A stretch of 6,193 nucleotides of DNA from the NCBI GenBank assembly GCA_002782605.1, contig PFIF01000077.1:7839-14031 (forward strand), in the 5' to 3' direction. The notes beneath the pieces are model-generated. The model was given only the letters and a program-made list of their open reading frames with translations, did not search any database and was not told the origin of the DNA. Each line of letters starts with the position of its first letter. Within the stretch, counting starts at the first letter, position 1. Source of the DNA: Deltaproteobacteria bacterium CG_4_8_14_3_um_filter_43_13. GTDB lineage: Bacteria > Desulfobacterota > UBA8473. This document shows, piece after piece, positions 1 through 6,176 of this stretch. The position numbers and the translations under genes were made by a program.

Positions 1-83
1 AAGCTCACACGGGGCTTTCTAACTGAGTAAAGGATAGAAGCAAATGAAAGGTGGTAATTTTAAAAATCCACTGATAATTTCTG

Positions 84-112
84 TTGACACACATCCTTTA
101 TCTTGGTAAAAA
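84..112 (+). promoter_or_regulatory. Predicted sigma70-type promoter of the SDR gene
   Basis: A perfect -35 box TTGACA (84-89) is followed after exactly 17 bases by TAAAAA (107-112), which matches four of the six -10 consensus positions. The surroundings are AT-rich. Initiation would fall near 118-120 and give a leader of about 40 bases that carries the strong Shine-Dalgarno of the SDR gene. This is a pattern match only. No convincing operator is visible next to it. Confidence 0.55.
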
Positions 113-145
113 GTTTATAAGGCATTAACTATAACAACCATACAT

Positions 146-155
146 AAAGGAGGGG
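146..155 (+). promoter_or_regulatory. Strong Shine-Dalgarno of the SDR gene
   Basis: AAAGGAGGGG lies immediately upstream, with the GGAGG core 7 bases before the ATG at 161. It is the strongest ribosome binding site in the window. It fixes the start codon and suggests efficient translation. Confidence 0.85.
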
Positions 156-160
156 TTACA

Positions 161-958
161 ATGGACTTAGGTTATAAAGGAAAAACCGTGGTAGTTACTG
201 GAGGAGGCTCTAATATTGGCAGAGCCATATCGTTGACCTTTGCTAAAGAGGGCGCAAATGTGATGATCGGGGATATAGACACAGCACAGGCTGAAAACGT
301 TGTCAAAGAAGCAAATGCCTTTAAAGCCGGAGGAAAAACCATTACAGCCAAATGTGACGTAACAAGCCTGGACAATGTACAGGCTATGTTTAAAAAGGCC
401 AATGATGAGTTTGGACAGATAGATGTTCTGGTAAACAATGTAGGATGGGATCAAATGATGCTTTTTACCGAAACTACGCCAGATTTCTGGAACAAAGTGA
501 TAACCATCAACTACGTAGGGGTACTGAACTGCACCAAGACTGCCCTTGATTATATGATAGGAAGAAAGAGCGGGGCAATTGTCAGCATCAGTTCCGATGC
601 CAGCCGTCAGGGTGAGTATAAAGAGGCAGTATATGGAGGCGTAAAAGGTGCCGTTAACAGCTTCATCAAAACGATAGCCAGGGAAAACGGTCGTTTTGGG
701 ATAAGGGCCAATGTGGTATGTCCTGGAGTAACTGTGCCAACAGAGTCTGGCGAGATTGGAGAAAAAAGCATGTGGAAAAAGGCAGCAGAGTTCTTTACTC
801 CAGAGCAGTTGGAGAAGGTTGCAAAGGCATACCCCCTTCGCAAGATTGGAAAGCCTCAGGATATAGCCAATGCTGTGGTCTTTCTCGCCTCAAATGAAGG
901 AGCAGGTCATATAACCGGTCAGATTCTGAGTGTAAGCGGGGGATACAGCATGGTGTGA
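161..958 (+). CDS. SDR-family oxidoreductase, BadH-like (probable 2-hydroxycyclohexanecarboxyl-CoA or related hydroxyacyl-CoA dehydrogenase)
   Basis: This is a 265-residue classical short-chain dehydrogenase/reductase of normal length, a soluble cytoplasmic Rossmann-fold enzyme. The dinucleotide-binding motif TGGGSNIG is at residues 13-20. Asp38 at the end of the second beta strand favours NAD(H) over NADP(H). The NNAG motif reads NNVG (92-95), and the catalytic tetrad is Asn117, Ser145, Tyr158 and Lys162 (YGGVK). The segments NNVGWD, SSDASRQGEYKEAVY and NVVCPG, and the ending TGQILSVSGG, resemble BadH, which oxidises 2-hydroxycyclohexanecarboxyl-CoA to the 2-keto thioester in anaerobic benzoate/cyclohexanecarboxylate metabolism. 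That substrate is inferred from remembered similarity. A FabG-type 3-oxoacyl reductase or another 3-hydroxyacyl-CoA dehydrogenase is the main alternative. The gene has its own promoter and terminator, so it appears monocistronic, and no other ring-degradation gene is in the window. The SDR assignment is very secure; the substrate is not. Confidence 0.9.
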   Translation: MDLGYKGKTVVVTGGGSNIGRAISLTFAKEGANVMIGDIDTAQAENVVKEANAFKAGGKTITAKCDVTSLDNVQAMFKKANDEFGQIDVLVNNVGWDQMMLFTETTPDFWNKVITINYVGVLNCTKTALDYMIGRKSGAIVSISSDASRQGEYKEAVYGGVKGAVNSFIKTIARENGRFGIRANVVCPGVTVPTESGEIGEKSMWKKAAEFFTPEQLEKVAKAYPLRKIGKPQDIANAVVFLASNEGAGHITGQILSVSGGYSMV

Positions 959-994
959 TAAAACACCTAATGTAATACCGTAATCAAATACCAG

Positions 995-1039
995 AAAAAG
1001 GGGTAGGATAACACAGGAACCTGTGTCCGCCCCTTTTTT
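995..1039 (+). terminator. Rho-independent terminator after the SDR gene
   Basis: The outer stem AAAAAGGGG (995-1003) pairs with CCCCTTTTT (1030-1038). An inner stem ACACAG (1011-1016) pairs with CTGTGT (1021-1026) around a GAAC loop. GG at 1006-1007 can pair with CC at 1027-1028, leaving a small bulge. Six T residues end the structure. It starts 37 bases after the SDR stop codon. The A-tract on the left arm could let it act in both directions, but no gene converges on it here. Confidence 0.9.
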
Positions 1040-1094
1040 AGTTTGAGGACTTTAAAAGTATTTTTGTTTTGAAAAGGGATATTTTTTTAAACTC

Positions 1095-1123
1095 TTGAAA
1101 AAAACAATGATTCATGAGATATA
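1095..1123 (+). promoter_or_regulatory. Weak candidate promoter for the ABC-F/typA operon
   Basis: TTGAAA (1095-1100) is followed after 17 bases by GATATA (1118-1123). An alternative -10, TATAGA (1120-1125), has a 19-base spacer. The terminator at 995-1039 separates this operon from the SDR gene, so a promoter is expected between about 1040 and 1150. In DNA this AT-rich the match could be chance. Confidence 0.3.
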
Positions 1124-1151
1124 GACTGACAGTTTAGGAAACAAAAACAAG

Positions 1152-1184
1152 ATGCTTTTTATTCCGGGGTCTTCGTTCAAATGA
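1152..1184 (+). CDS. Possible 10-codon leader ORF overlapping the ABC-F start
   Basis: An ATG at 1152 opens a short frame encoding MLFIPGSSFK. Its TGA stop (1182-1184) overlaps the ATG (1181-1183) of the ABC-F gene as ATGA. A weak Shine-Dalgarno-like AGGA lies at 1136-1139, 12 bases upstream, which is longer than ideal. The ABC-F start has only CCGGGG (1164-1169) upstream and no good ribosome binding site of its own, so re-initiation from this leader is conceivable. Leader peptides are known upstream of some antibiotic-resistance ABC-F genes. Nothing beyond position and overlap supports this one, and a frame this short can easily arise by chance. Confidence 0.2.
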   Translation: MLFIPGSSFK

Positions 1185-3190
1185 GTCTTCTAACAGTTGT
1201 AAAAGCCTCCCTTTCATTTGCCGGGAAGCAGATTTTTAGTGAAATAGGGTTGCAGGTAGAACCGAGGGACAGGATAGGTCTGGTAGGTCCAAACGGATCC
1301 GGGAAAACCACCTTGCTCCGGCTTATCATGGGGGAGGTTTCCCCTGACAGCGGAGAAGTCTTGGTGACAAAAGGCACCCGGGTAGGTTACCTGCCCCAGG
1401 ATGTCCAGGAAACCCTGTCCGGGCCTCTCTTGCAATCCGTTATTGAATCCGTTCCTGGGCGAGTAGATATGGAAAATGAGCTGAGAAAGGCAGAGACCTC
1501 TCTTAAAGAAGCATCTTGTAAACATGACCAAATAAGAATTGCCGAAAAACTAGGCGAAATCCATCAGGAGATCAACCGGCTTGATCTGGATTACCCGCGT
1601 CATGCGGCGGAAAAAATACTGTTAGGGCTTGGATTTGTGACATCTGATTTTGACAGGTCTGTTTCTTCTTTAAGCGGTGGATGGAAAACGAGGGCAGCCC
1701 TGTCCAGTCTTCTATACCAGAGACCCGACTTGCTTCTCCTGGATGAACCGACCAATCATCTTGACATTCCGTCCGTGCATTGGCTTGAACAGTTCCTGAA
1801 GGACTTCAGTGGCGCCATGATTCTTGTGTCCCATGACAGGGATTTTCTAAACCGGCAGATCAATCGCGTTATCAGCTTTGGTCAGGAAGGGATGAAATGT
1901 TACAACGGCAATTACGATTTCTACCTGAAAGCCCGTGAGGAGGAACGTAGAACCCTGGAGGCAAATGCCAGAAAGCAGGAGCAAAGAGTCAAAGAGGCAG
2001 AGAAATTTATTGAAAGATTTCGTGCCAAGGCCAGTAAAGCCAGACAGGCACAGAGCAAGATCAAATTGCTCAACAAAATGGAAGTCGTTAAAACCCACCG
2101 CAGAGAAAAGGTGACCCATTTTTCCTTCCCTGACGTTCCTCGAAGTGGAATGGTTGTCGTATCCATCAAGGGTTTGTCAAAAGGGTTTGATGAGATGCCT
2201 TTGTATAAAGATATTAACTTGAGCGTGTTAAGGGGAGAAAGGACAGCCATTATCGGACCAAATGGGTGCGGCAAGACCACCTTGCTCAGGATGGTTGCCG
2301 GTGAGATAGAACCGGATAAGGGAGAGATACCGTTGGGGCATAAGGTCAGTATGAGCTATTTTGCACAGCATCACTCAGACATGCTTGACCATCAAAAGAC
2401 TGTGATTGAAGAAGTGTACCAGGCTTCTCCTGATGAGAGCATCGGTTTCATAAGAGGGGTCTGTGGGGCATTCCTGTTCTCAGGGCAGGATGTGGACAAG
2501 ACTATAGGTGTTTTGTCTGGGGGCGAAAGGGCCCGTGTCTCACTTGCAAAGCTTCTTGTCAAGCCCGGAAATCTTATGGTGATGGATGAACCAACCAACC
2601 ATCTTGACATTTCATCTTCAGAGGCCTTGATCGATGCACTTTCTGAATACAACGGAACCCTGCTTTTTGTTTCTCATAACCAGTCATTTGTTAACAGGCT
2701 GGCAACAAAGATATGGGATATAAGAGGAGGCGAAATCATAGAGTACCAAGGAAATCTGGATGAATATTATTACCATATTGCCAGTGCCGAAGAAGAACCA
2801 GCCAAAGGTTATGACCAGGGAACATTATATGAAGGAAGAAGGGGTAAAAGAGCATCGGTCAAAAAGGGACAAGATCGAAAAAAACAAAAAAGGGGGAAAG
2901 CGGAAAAACGGCAACTGATATACGACACCCTGAAACCGATCCTCGCTGAAGTGGATCGTTTGGAAGAACGAATTGCTGAGCTTGAAGCAAGGCAGGAAGA
3001 GCTGGAGAGACTGCTTGCAGAACCTGACATGTTTAATGATAACAACAGGAGTGTTCTGCTTCTTAAAGAATACAAAGCAGTCAGGGAAGAGCAGGATGAG
3101 TTGCTCCTGAAATGGGAGCAGACTCAGGACAAGCTGGAAACAGGAAGAAGTGAGCTGTCAGACCGTCTGACAGGGAGAGACGTTTTATGA
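1181..3190 (+). CDS. ABC-F family ribosome-associated ATPase, YheS-like
   Basis: This 669-residue protein has two ABC ATPase domains in one chain and no membrane segment, which is the ABC-F pattern. Domain 1 has Walker A GPNGSGKTT (36-44), signature LSGGW (164-168), Walker B with Asp188-Glu189 in DEPTNHLD, and H-loop SHDRDF (217-222). The inter-domain linker is helical and basic (about 250-305), with RAKASKARQAQSKIK starting at residue 281. Domain 2 has Walker A GPNGCGKTT (359-367), signature LSGGE (445-449), Walker B Asp469-Glu470, and H-loop SHNQSF (498-503). A lysine/arginine-rich stretch (about 543-580) leads into a C-terminal coiled coil (about 580-662), as in E. coli YheS. ABC-F proteins bind near the ribosomal E site and use ATP hydrolysis to influence the peptidyl-transferase centre and relieve stalled translation. 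The linker and C-terminal layout fit housekeeping YheS/Uup-type members better than known resistance proteins. The start matches the family N-terminus (MSLLTV...), although its Shine-Dalgarno is poor. The stop overlaps the typA start by 4 bases, so the two are co-transcribed. The family call is very secure; the YheS subgroup is from memory. Confidence 0.95.
   Translation: MSLLTVVKASLSFAGKQIFSEIGLQVEPRDRIGLVGPNGSGKTTLLRLIMGEVSPDSGEVLVTKGTRVGYLPQDVQETLSGPLLQSVIESVPGRVDMENELRKAETSLKEASCKHDQIRIAEKLGEIHQEINRLDLDYPRHAAEKILLGLGFVTSDFDRSVSSLSGGWKTRAALSSLLYQRPDLLLLDEPTNHLDIPSVHWLEQFLKDFSGAMILVSHDRDFLNRQINRVISFGQEGMKCYNGNYDFYLKAREEERRTLEANARKQEQRVKEAEKFIERFRAKASKARQAQSKIKLLNKMEVVKTHRREKVTHFSFPDVPRSGMVVVSIKGLSKGFDEMPLYKDINLSVLRGERTAIIGPNGCGKTTLLRMVAGEIEPDKGEIPLGHKVSMSYFAQHHSDMLDHQKTVIEEVYQASPDESIGFIRGVCGAFLFSGQDVDKTIGVLSGGERARVSLAKLLVKPGNLMVMDEPTNHLDISSSEALIDALSEYNGTLLFVSHNQSFVNRLATKIWDIRGGEIIEYQGNLDEYYYHIASAEEEPAKGYDQGTLYEGRRGKRASVKKGQDRKKQKRGKAEKRQLIYDTLKPILAEVDRLEERIAELEARQEELERLLAEPDMFNDNNRSVLLLKEYKAVREEQDELLLKWEQTQDKLETGRSELSDRLTGRDVL
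3172..3177 (+). promoter_or_regulatory. Ribosome binding site of typA inside the ABC-F coding end
   Basis: AGGGAG lies within the last codons of the ABC-F gene, 9 bases before the typA ATG at 3187. Together with the ATGA overlap it supports this start and lets typA be translated both directly and by re-initiation from ribosomes ending the ABC-F frame. Confidence 0.65.
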
Positions 3191-4992
3191 AACAAGAAAA
3201 TTTAAGGAATATCGCAATTATTGCCCATGTTGATCATGGCAAAACGACCCTTGTGGACGGCATGCTTCATCAAGCCGGTATATTTCGTGCCAATGAAAAG
3301 GTGCAGGAAAGGGTTATGGACAACATTGACCTGGAGCGGGAAAAGGGGATTACCATTATGGCTAAGAATACCGCTGTTATATACAATGGTGTGAAGATAA
3401 ATATTGTTGACACCCCGGGACATGCCGATTTTGGCGGTGAAGTGGAAAGAACAATGAAGATGGCGGATGGCGTTCTCCTGTTAGTTGATGCCTCCGAGGG
3501 TACGCTGCCTCAGACAAGATTCGTCCTGAAAAAGGCTCTTGAGCTGAATTTGTCAGTAATCCTTGTTATCAATAAAATAGACAGGTCTGATGCCAGGATA
3601 GAGGAGGTTTTGAATGAGGTCTATGACCTTTTCATTGACCTCGATGCTACAGAAGACCAACTGGAATTCCCAATTGTCTATACTAATGCCAAACATGGGA
3701 TTGCAAAACGCAATCTCAGTGACGAATCGAGTGATTTAATGCCGCTCTTTGAGCTTATCCTTGGAACCATCCCTGCGCCTGAAGGCGACAACAATGCTGT
3801 ACTCCAGTACCTGGTTACAAACATAGACTACAGCGACTATCTGGGCAGGCTTGCCATCGGGAAGGTGTTTTCAGGGTCAATAAGTATTGGGGATAACGTG
3901 GCTGTAATAAATGGTGATGGGAACGCGGTTAAGAGAAATATAAGCTCAATGTACACCTTTCATGGACTTGAACGTAAAGAGGCAAAGAAAGTCTCTGTAG
4001 GTGAAATCGTTGTACTGTCAGGGATTGAAGGGATTAATATAGGGGATACGATTACGGATATTGAAAATCCAAAGCCCCTTCAACGGATCAAGGTTGACGA
4101 GCCGACCATTTCAATGGTCTTTTCAGTGAATACCTCTCCCTTTGCAGGAAGGGAAGGAAAGTATGTTACATCCAGAAACCTAAGGGAAAGGCTGGAAAAG
4201 GAATTGCTGTACAATGTTTCCATAAAGGTGGACTTCACGGACACGGATTCATTTAAGGTAATGGGTCGAGGAGAACTGCAGCTTGCAATCCTCATAGAGA
4301 TGATGCGGCGCGAGGGTTATGAGCTTTCAGTATCAATGCCCGAGATAATAACAAGAGAAATAAACGGCGCATTGCATGAACCCATGGAACTGCTCGTTAT
4401 TGATTTGCCGGAAGAGTTTGTTGGTGTAGTAGCGCAACAGGTTGGGATGAGAAAGGGAAAGATGCAGAAGATGCATAACAACGGACACGGCAGGGTGCGG
4501 CTTGAGTTCAGGATACCCTCAAGAGGTCTGATAGGCTTCAGGTCACAGTTTCTTACCGACACGAGAGGCACCGGGCTTCTAAACCACCTGTTCGACGGAT
4601 ACGAGCTATGGCATGGACACATGTCGAAAAGACAGACCGGTGTCCTTGTGTCTGACAGAAATGGCAAGTCGACCACATATGCGCTAGTTCATCTTCAGCC
4701 AAGGGGAACTATTTTTATTAAAGAAAACACACCGGTTTATGAAGGGATGATTATAGGCGAAAACTCAAGGGACAATGATCTGGACGTGAATGTCACAAAG
4801 GGAAAAGAACTCTCAAACATGCGAGCATCAGGTTCTGACGAGGCACTGCAGTTAGTCCCTCCAAGACTGCTGACTCTGGAACAGTCCATTGAATTCATCA
4901 AAGAAGACGAATTGGTTGAAGTAACGCCACAGTCCATCAGATTGAGAAAAGGAGTCCTTGATTCCAACAAGAGGCCGAAGCGGAAGTCCTGA
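3187..4992 (+). CDS. typA: Translational GTPase TypA/BipA
   Basis: This 601-residue protein has the normal TypA length and order. The G domain shows G1 AHVDHGKT (13-20), the switch I threonine Thr56 in REKGITI, G3 DTPGH (75-79) and G4 NKID (129-132). G5 reads TNAK (166-169) where most relatives have SA at 167-168. A beta-barrel domain II follows (about 205-290, with LAIGKVFSG from 222). Next is an EF-G-like domain III containing GRGEL (360-364) and the family's REGYEL, then a domain V with PSRGLIGFR (444-452). The TypA-specific C-terminal domain ends in TPQSIRLRK (580-588) and a basic tail. TypA is an EF-G-related GTPase that binds the 70S ribosome near the A site. It supports ribosome assembly and translation under cold and other stress. 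The ATG overlaps the upstream ABC-F stop as ATGA, which implies translational coupling and a shared job on the ribosome. LepA and EF-G are excluded by the C-terminal domain and the domain layout. Confidence 0.97.
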   Translation: MKQENLRNIAIIAHVDHGKTTLVDGMLHQAGIFRANEKVQERVMDNIDLEREKGITIMAKNTAVIYNGVKINIVDTPGHADFGGEVERTMKMADGVLLLVDASEGTLPQTRFVLKKALELNLSVILVINKIDRSDARIEEVLNEVYDLFIDLDATEDQLEFPIVYTNAKHGIAKRNLSDESSDLMPLFELILGTIPAPEGDNNAVLQYLVTNIDYSDYLGRLAIGKVFSGSISIGDNVAVINGDGNAVKRNISSMYTFHGLERKEAKKVSVGEIVVLSGIEGINIGDTITDIENPKPLQRIKVDEPTISMVFSVNTSPFAGREGKYVTSRNLRERLEKELLYNVSIKVDFTDTDSFKVMGRGELQLAILIEMMRREGYELSVSMPEIITREINGALHEPMELLVIDLPEEFVGVVAQQVGMRKGKMQKMHNNGHGRVRLEFRIPSRGLIGFRSQFLTDTRGTGLLNHLFDGYELWHGHMSKRQTGVLVSDRNGKSTTYALVHLQPRGTIFIKENTPVYEGMIIGENSRDNDLDVNVTKGKELSNMRASGSDEALQLVPPRLLTLEQSIEFIKEDELVEVTPQSIRLRKGVLDSNKRPKRKS

Positions 4993-5002
4993 AAGGTTAA
5001 AC

Positions 5003-5019
5003 GCAGCCCTGCTTTTTTT
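5003..5019 (+). terminator. Weak candidate terminator after typA
   Basis: GCAG (5003-5006) can pair with CTGC (5009-5012), and the hairpin is followed directly by seven T residues (5013-5019). It lies 10 bases after the typA stop. The stem is very short: steric limits on the loop leave about three base pairs, possibly extended by upstream A residues pairing with the first T residues. The position between convergent genes and the T-run favour a terminator, but the hairpin is poor. I see no clear terminator for the opposing fabH in the same 59-base gap. Confidence 0.35.
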
Positions 5020-5051
5020 CTCAGCCCCGCTATTGACTTCTCACGAGTTTA

Positions 5052-6056
5052 TCAAGTGCTGTTCATTGCCCACCTGAGGTAGACTCCCCCCCACGAAAAT
5101 CCAGCACCGAAAGAAGCGATTATGACTCTGTCTCCTTTTTTTAAACGCCCTTGATCCACAGCATCGTAGAGACACAAAGGTATGGTTCCACATGTTGTAT
5201 TAGCATACTTGTCTATATTGATTATCACTTTGCTAATATCCAGATCCATACGTTTAGCACACGCCTCAATAATTCGCAGATTAGCTTGATGGGGTACGAA
5301 AAGATCCAAATCACTATTTTGAAGATTATTCCGCTCCATCATTGCTACTGCTACGTCGGCCATATTCTTCACAGCATACTTGAAAACTGTTTTACCATCC
5401 TGATACACAAAATGTTCGTTATTCTTAACGGTTTCAAGGGTCGCAGGTCTTCTGCTCCCCCCGCCCTTTACCTGAAGATAAGGTTCCCCTACCCCGTCAA
5501 TGCGTTTCTCAAAATCGATGATTCCAAGATCGGGGTCCACTGATGGTTCAAGGAGCACAGCGCCTGCCCCATCCCCAAAAAGCACATAGGTACTCCTGTC
5601 CTCAGGGGTGAGGTAAATTGTATTTACATCGCTCCCTATTACCAGAACCTTCTTGTAGCGGCCAGACTCTATGAACATGGTCCCTGTTGTCAGGGCAAAG
5701 AGGAAACCCGAACATCCGGCAGACAGATCAAAACCCCAGGCATTGTTTGCCCGTATCATCTTCTGAACCAGGCAGGCTGTCGATGGAAAGAACATATCGG
5801 GTGAGATTGTGCCTACAATGATTGTATCAATCTCCGAAGGGAGTACCCCCACCCTCTTTAAACAATCTTTGGCAGCTCTGCTAGCCATGTAGGAGTTACC
5901 CAAGCCAGGTTCTAAGCAGTGCCTTGAACGAATACCTGTCCTCTGAACGATCCATTCGTCCGACGTATCTATGATCCCTTCCAGGTCTTTGTTTGTTAAT
6001 ATGCGTTTAGGAAGAAATCTTCCCACACTTGTTATTGCTGCTCTGGTCAAACTCAT
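5052..6056 (-). CDS. fabH: 3-oxoacyl-[acyl-carrier-protein] synthase III (KAS III)
   Basis: This 334-residue thiolase-fold condensing enzyme lies within the usual FabH range (about 315-335). It normally condenses acetyl-CoA (or a branched or short acyl-CoA) with malonyl-ACP to start type II fatty-acid synthesis in the cytoplasm. The catalytic triad is complete: Cys115 in LSAGCSGF, His256 in PHQAN and Asn286 in ANTT. TSDEWIVQRTGIR (31-43) supplies the CoA-contacting Trp35 and Arg39, Arg154 matches the further CoA-binding arginine, and FGDGAGA (160-166) is the family glycine-rich loop. Small departures from E. coli FabH are Gly114 before the active-site Cys (usually Ala) and TTCGTIP (287-293) in place of TSAASIP/TSAASVP. 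The start is supported by AGGAG 6 bases upstream. The gene stands alone, converging on typA, without plsX, fabD or acpP in view, so it may be a second KAS III paralogue with a different starter acyl-CoA. That last point is inference. The length and intact triad make a degraded gene unlikely. Confidence 0.95.
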   Translation of the reverse strand: MSLTRAAITSVGRFLPKRILTNKDLEGIIDTSDEWIVQRTGIRSRHCLEPGLGNSYMASRAAKDCLKRVGVLPSEIDTIIVGTISPDMFFPSTACLVQKMIRANNAWGFDLSAGCSGFLFALTTGTMFIESGRYKKVLVIGSDVNTIYLTPEDRSTYVLFGDGAGAVLLEPSVDPDLGIIDFEKRIDGVGEPYLQVKGGGSRRPATLETVKNNEHFVYQDGKTVFKYAVKNMADVAVAMMERNNLQNSDLDLFVPHQANLRIIEACAKRMDLDISKVIINIDKYANTTCGTIPLCLYDAVDQGRLKKGDRVIIASFGAGFSWGGVYLRWAMNST

Positions 6057-6062
6057 CTATCA

Positions 6063-6067
6063 CTCCT
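6063..6067 (-). promoter_or_regulatory. Ribosome binding site of fabH
   Basis: Read on the - strand, AGGAG stands 6 bases before the ATG whose first base is 6056. It is a good Shine-Dalgarno and confirms the chosen start. No convincing -35/-10 pair is visible between it and the repeat at 6140. Confidence 0.8.
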
Positions 6068-6139
6068 AGATTTCAGATAGTCTGGTTGCTGCCCCATTTA
6101 CTAGTGCTTTGACTCATAAATAACTTTACCAAAAATGTC

Positions 6140-6176
6140 TCCCCTCCCTTGGTGGGAGGGGATTAAGGGGAGGGGG
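6140..6176. repeat. GC-rich hairpin repeat, REP/MITE-like, with G-quadruplex potential
   Basis: TCCCCTCCC (6140-6148) and GGGAGGGGA (6154-6162) are perfect inverted arms around a TTGGT loop. A second G-rich block follows (6167-6176) and contains another copy of GGGAGGGG (6168-6175), so the left arm can pair with either copy. Four G-runs (6154-6156, 6158-6161, 6167-6170, 6172-6176) separated by 1, 5 and 1 bases also satisfy the standard quadruplex pattern on the + strand. Similar blocks are, from memory, common as dispersed intergenic repeats in Desulfobacterota and other genomes. The element may continue past the window edge. It lies about 85 bases upstream of the fabH start. Copy number cannot be judged from this window. 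Confidence 0.7.

Noticed and set aside
1..30. Possible 3' end of an upstream gene (frame ending in TAA at 28-30)
   Set aside because: Only nine codons are visible, and the other two + frames also close nearby. There is not enough sequence to recognise a protein.
115..134. TTATA/TATAA inverted repeat as an operator for the SDR gene
   Set aside because: Five-base arms made only of A and T in AT-rich DNA are expected by chance.
167..454. Open frames on the - strand within the SDR gene
   Set aside because: They are antisense to conserved Rossmann motifs and have no domain signature of their own.
1114..1137. Other mini-frames (5 and 7 codons) in the ABC-F leader
   Set aside because: They have no Shine-Dalgarno and no positional link to the ABC-F start, unlike the frame at 1152-1184.
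1921..2280. A 119-codon open frame on the - strand
   Set aside because: It is opposite the well-supported ABC-F linker and second Walker A. It is a shadow of the coding strand's composition.
5151..5543. A 130-codon open frame on the + strand
   Set aside because: It is entirely antisense to fabH, whose triad and family motifs are intact. The peptide has no recognisable motif, and I see no ribosome binding site for it.
6068..6139. A promoter for fabH between the repeat and the ribosome binding site
   Set aside because: Several AT-rich -10-like strings exist, but none has an acceptable -35 box at 16-18 bases.
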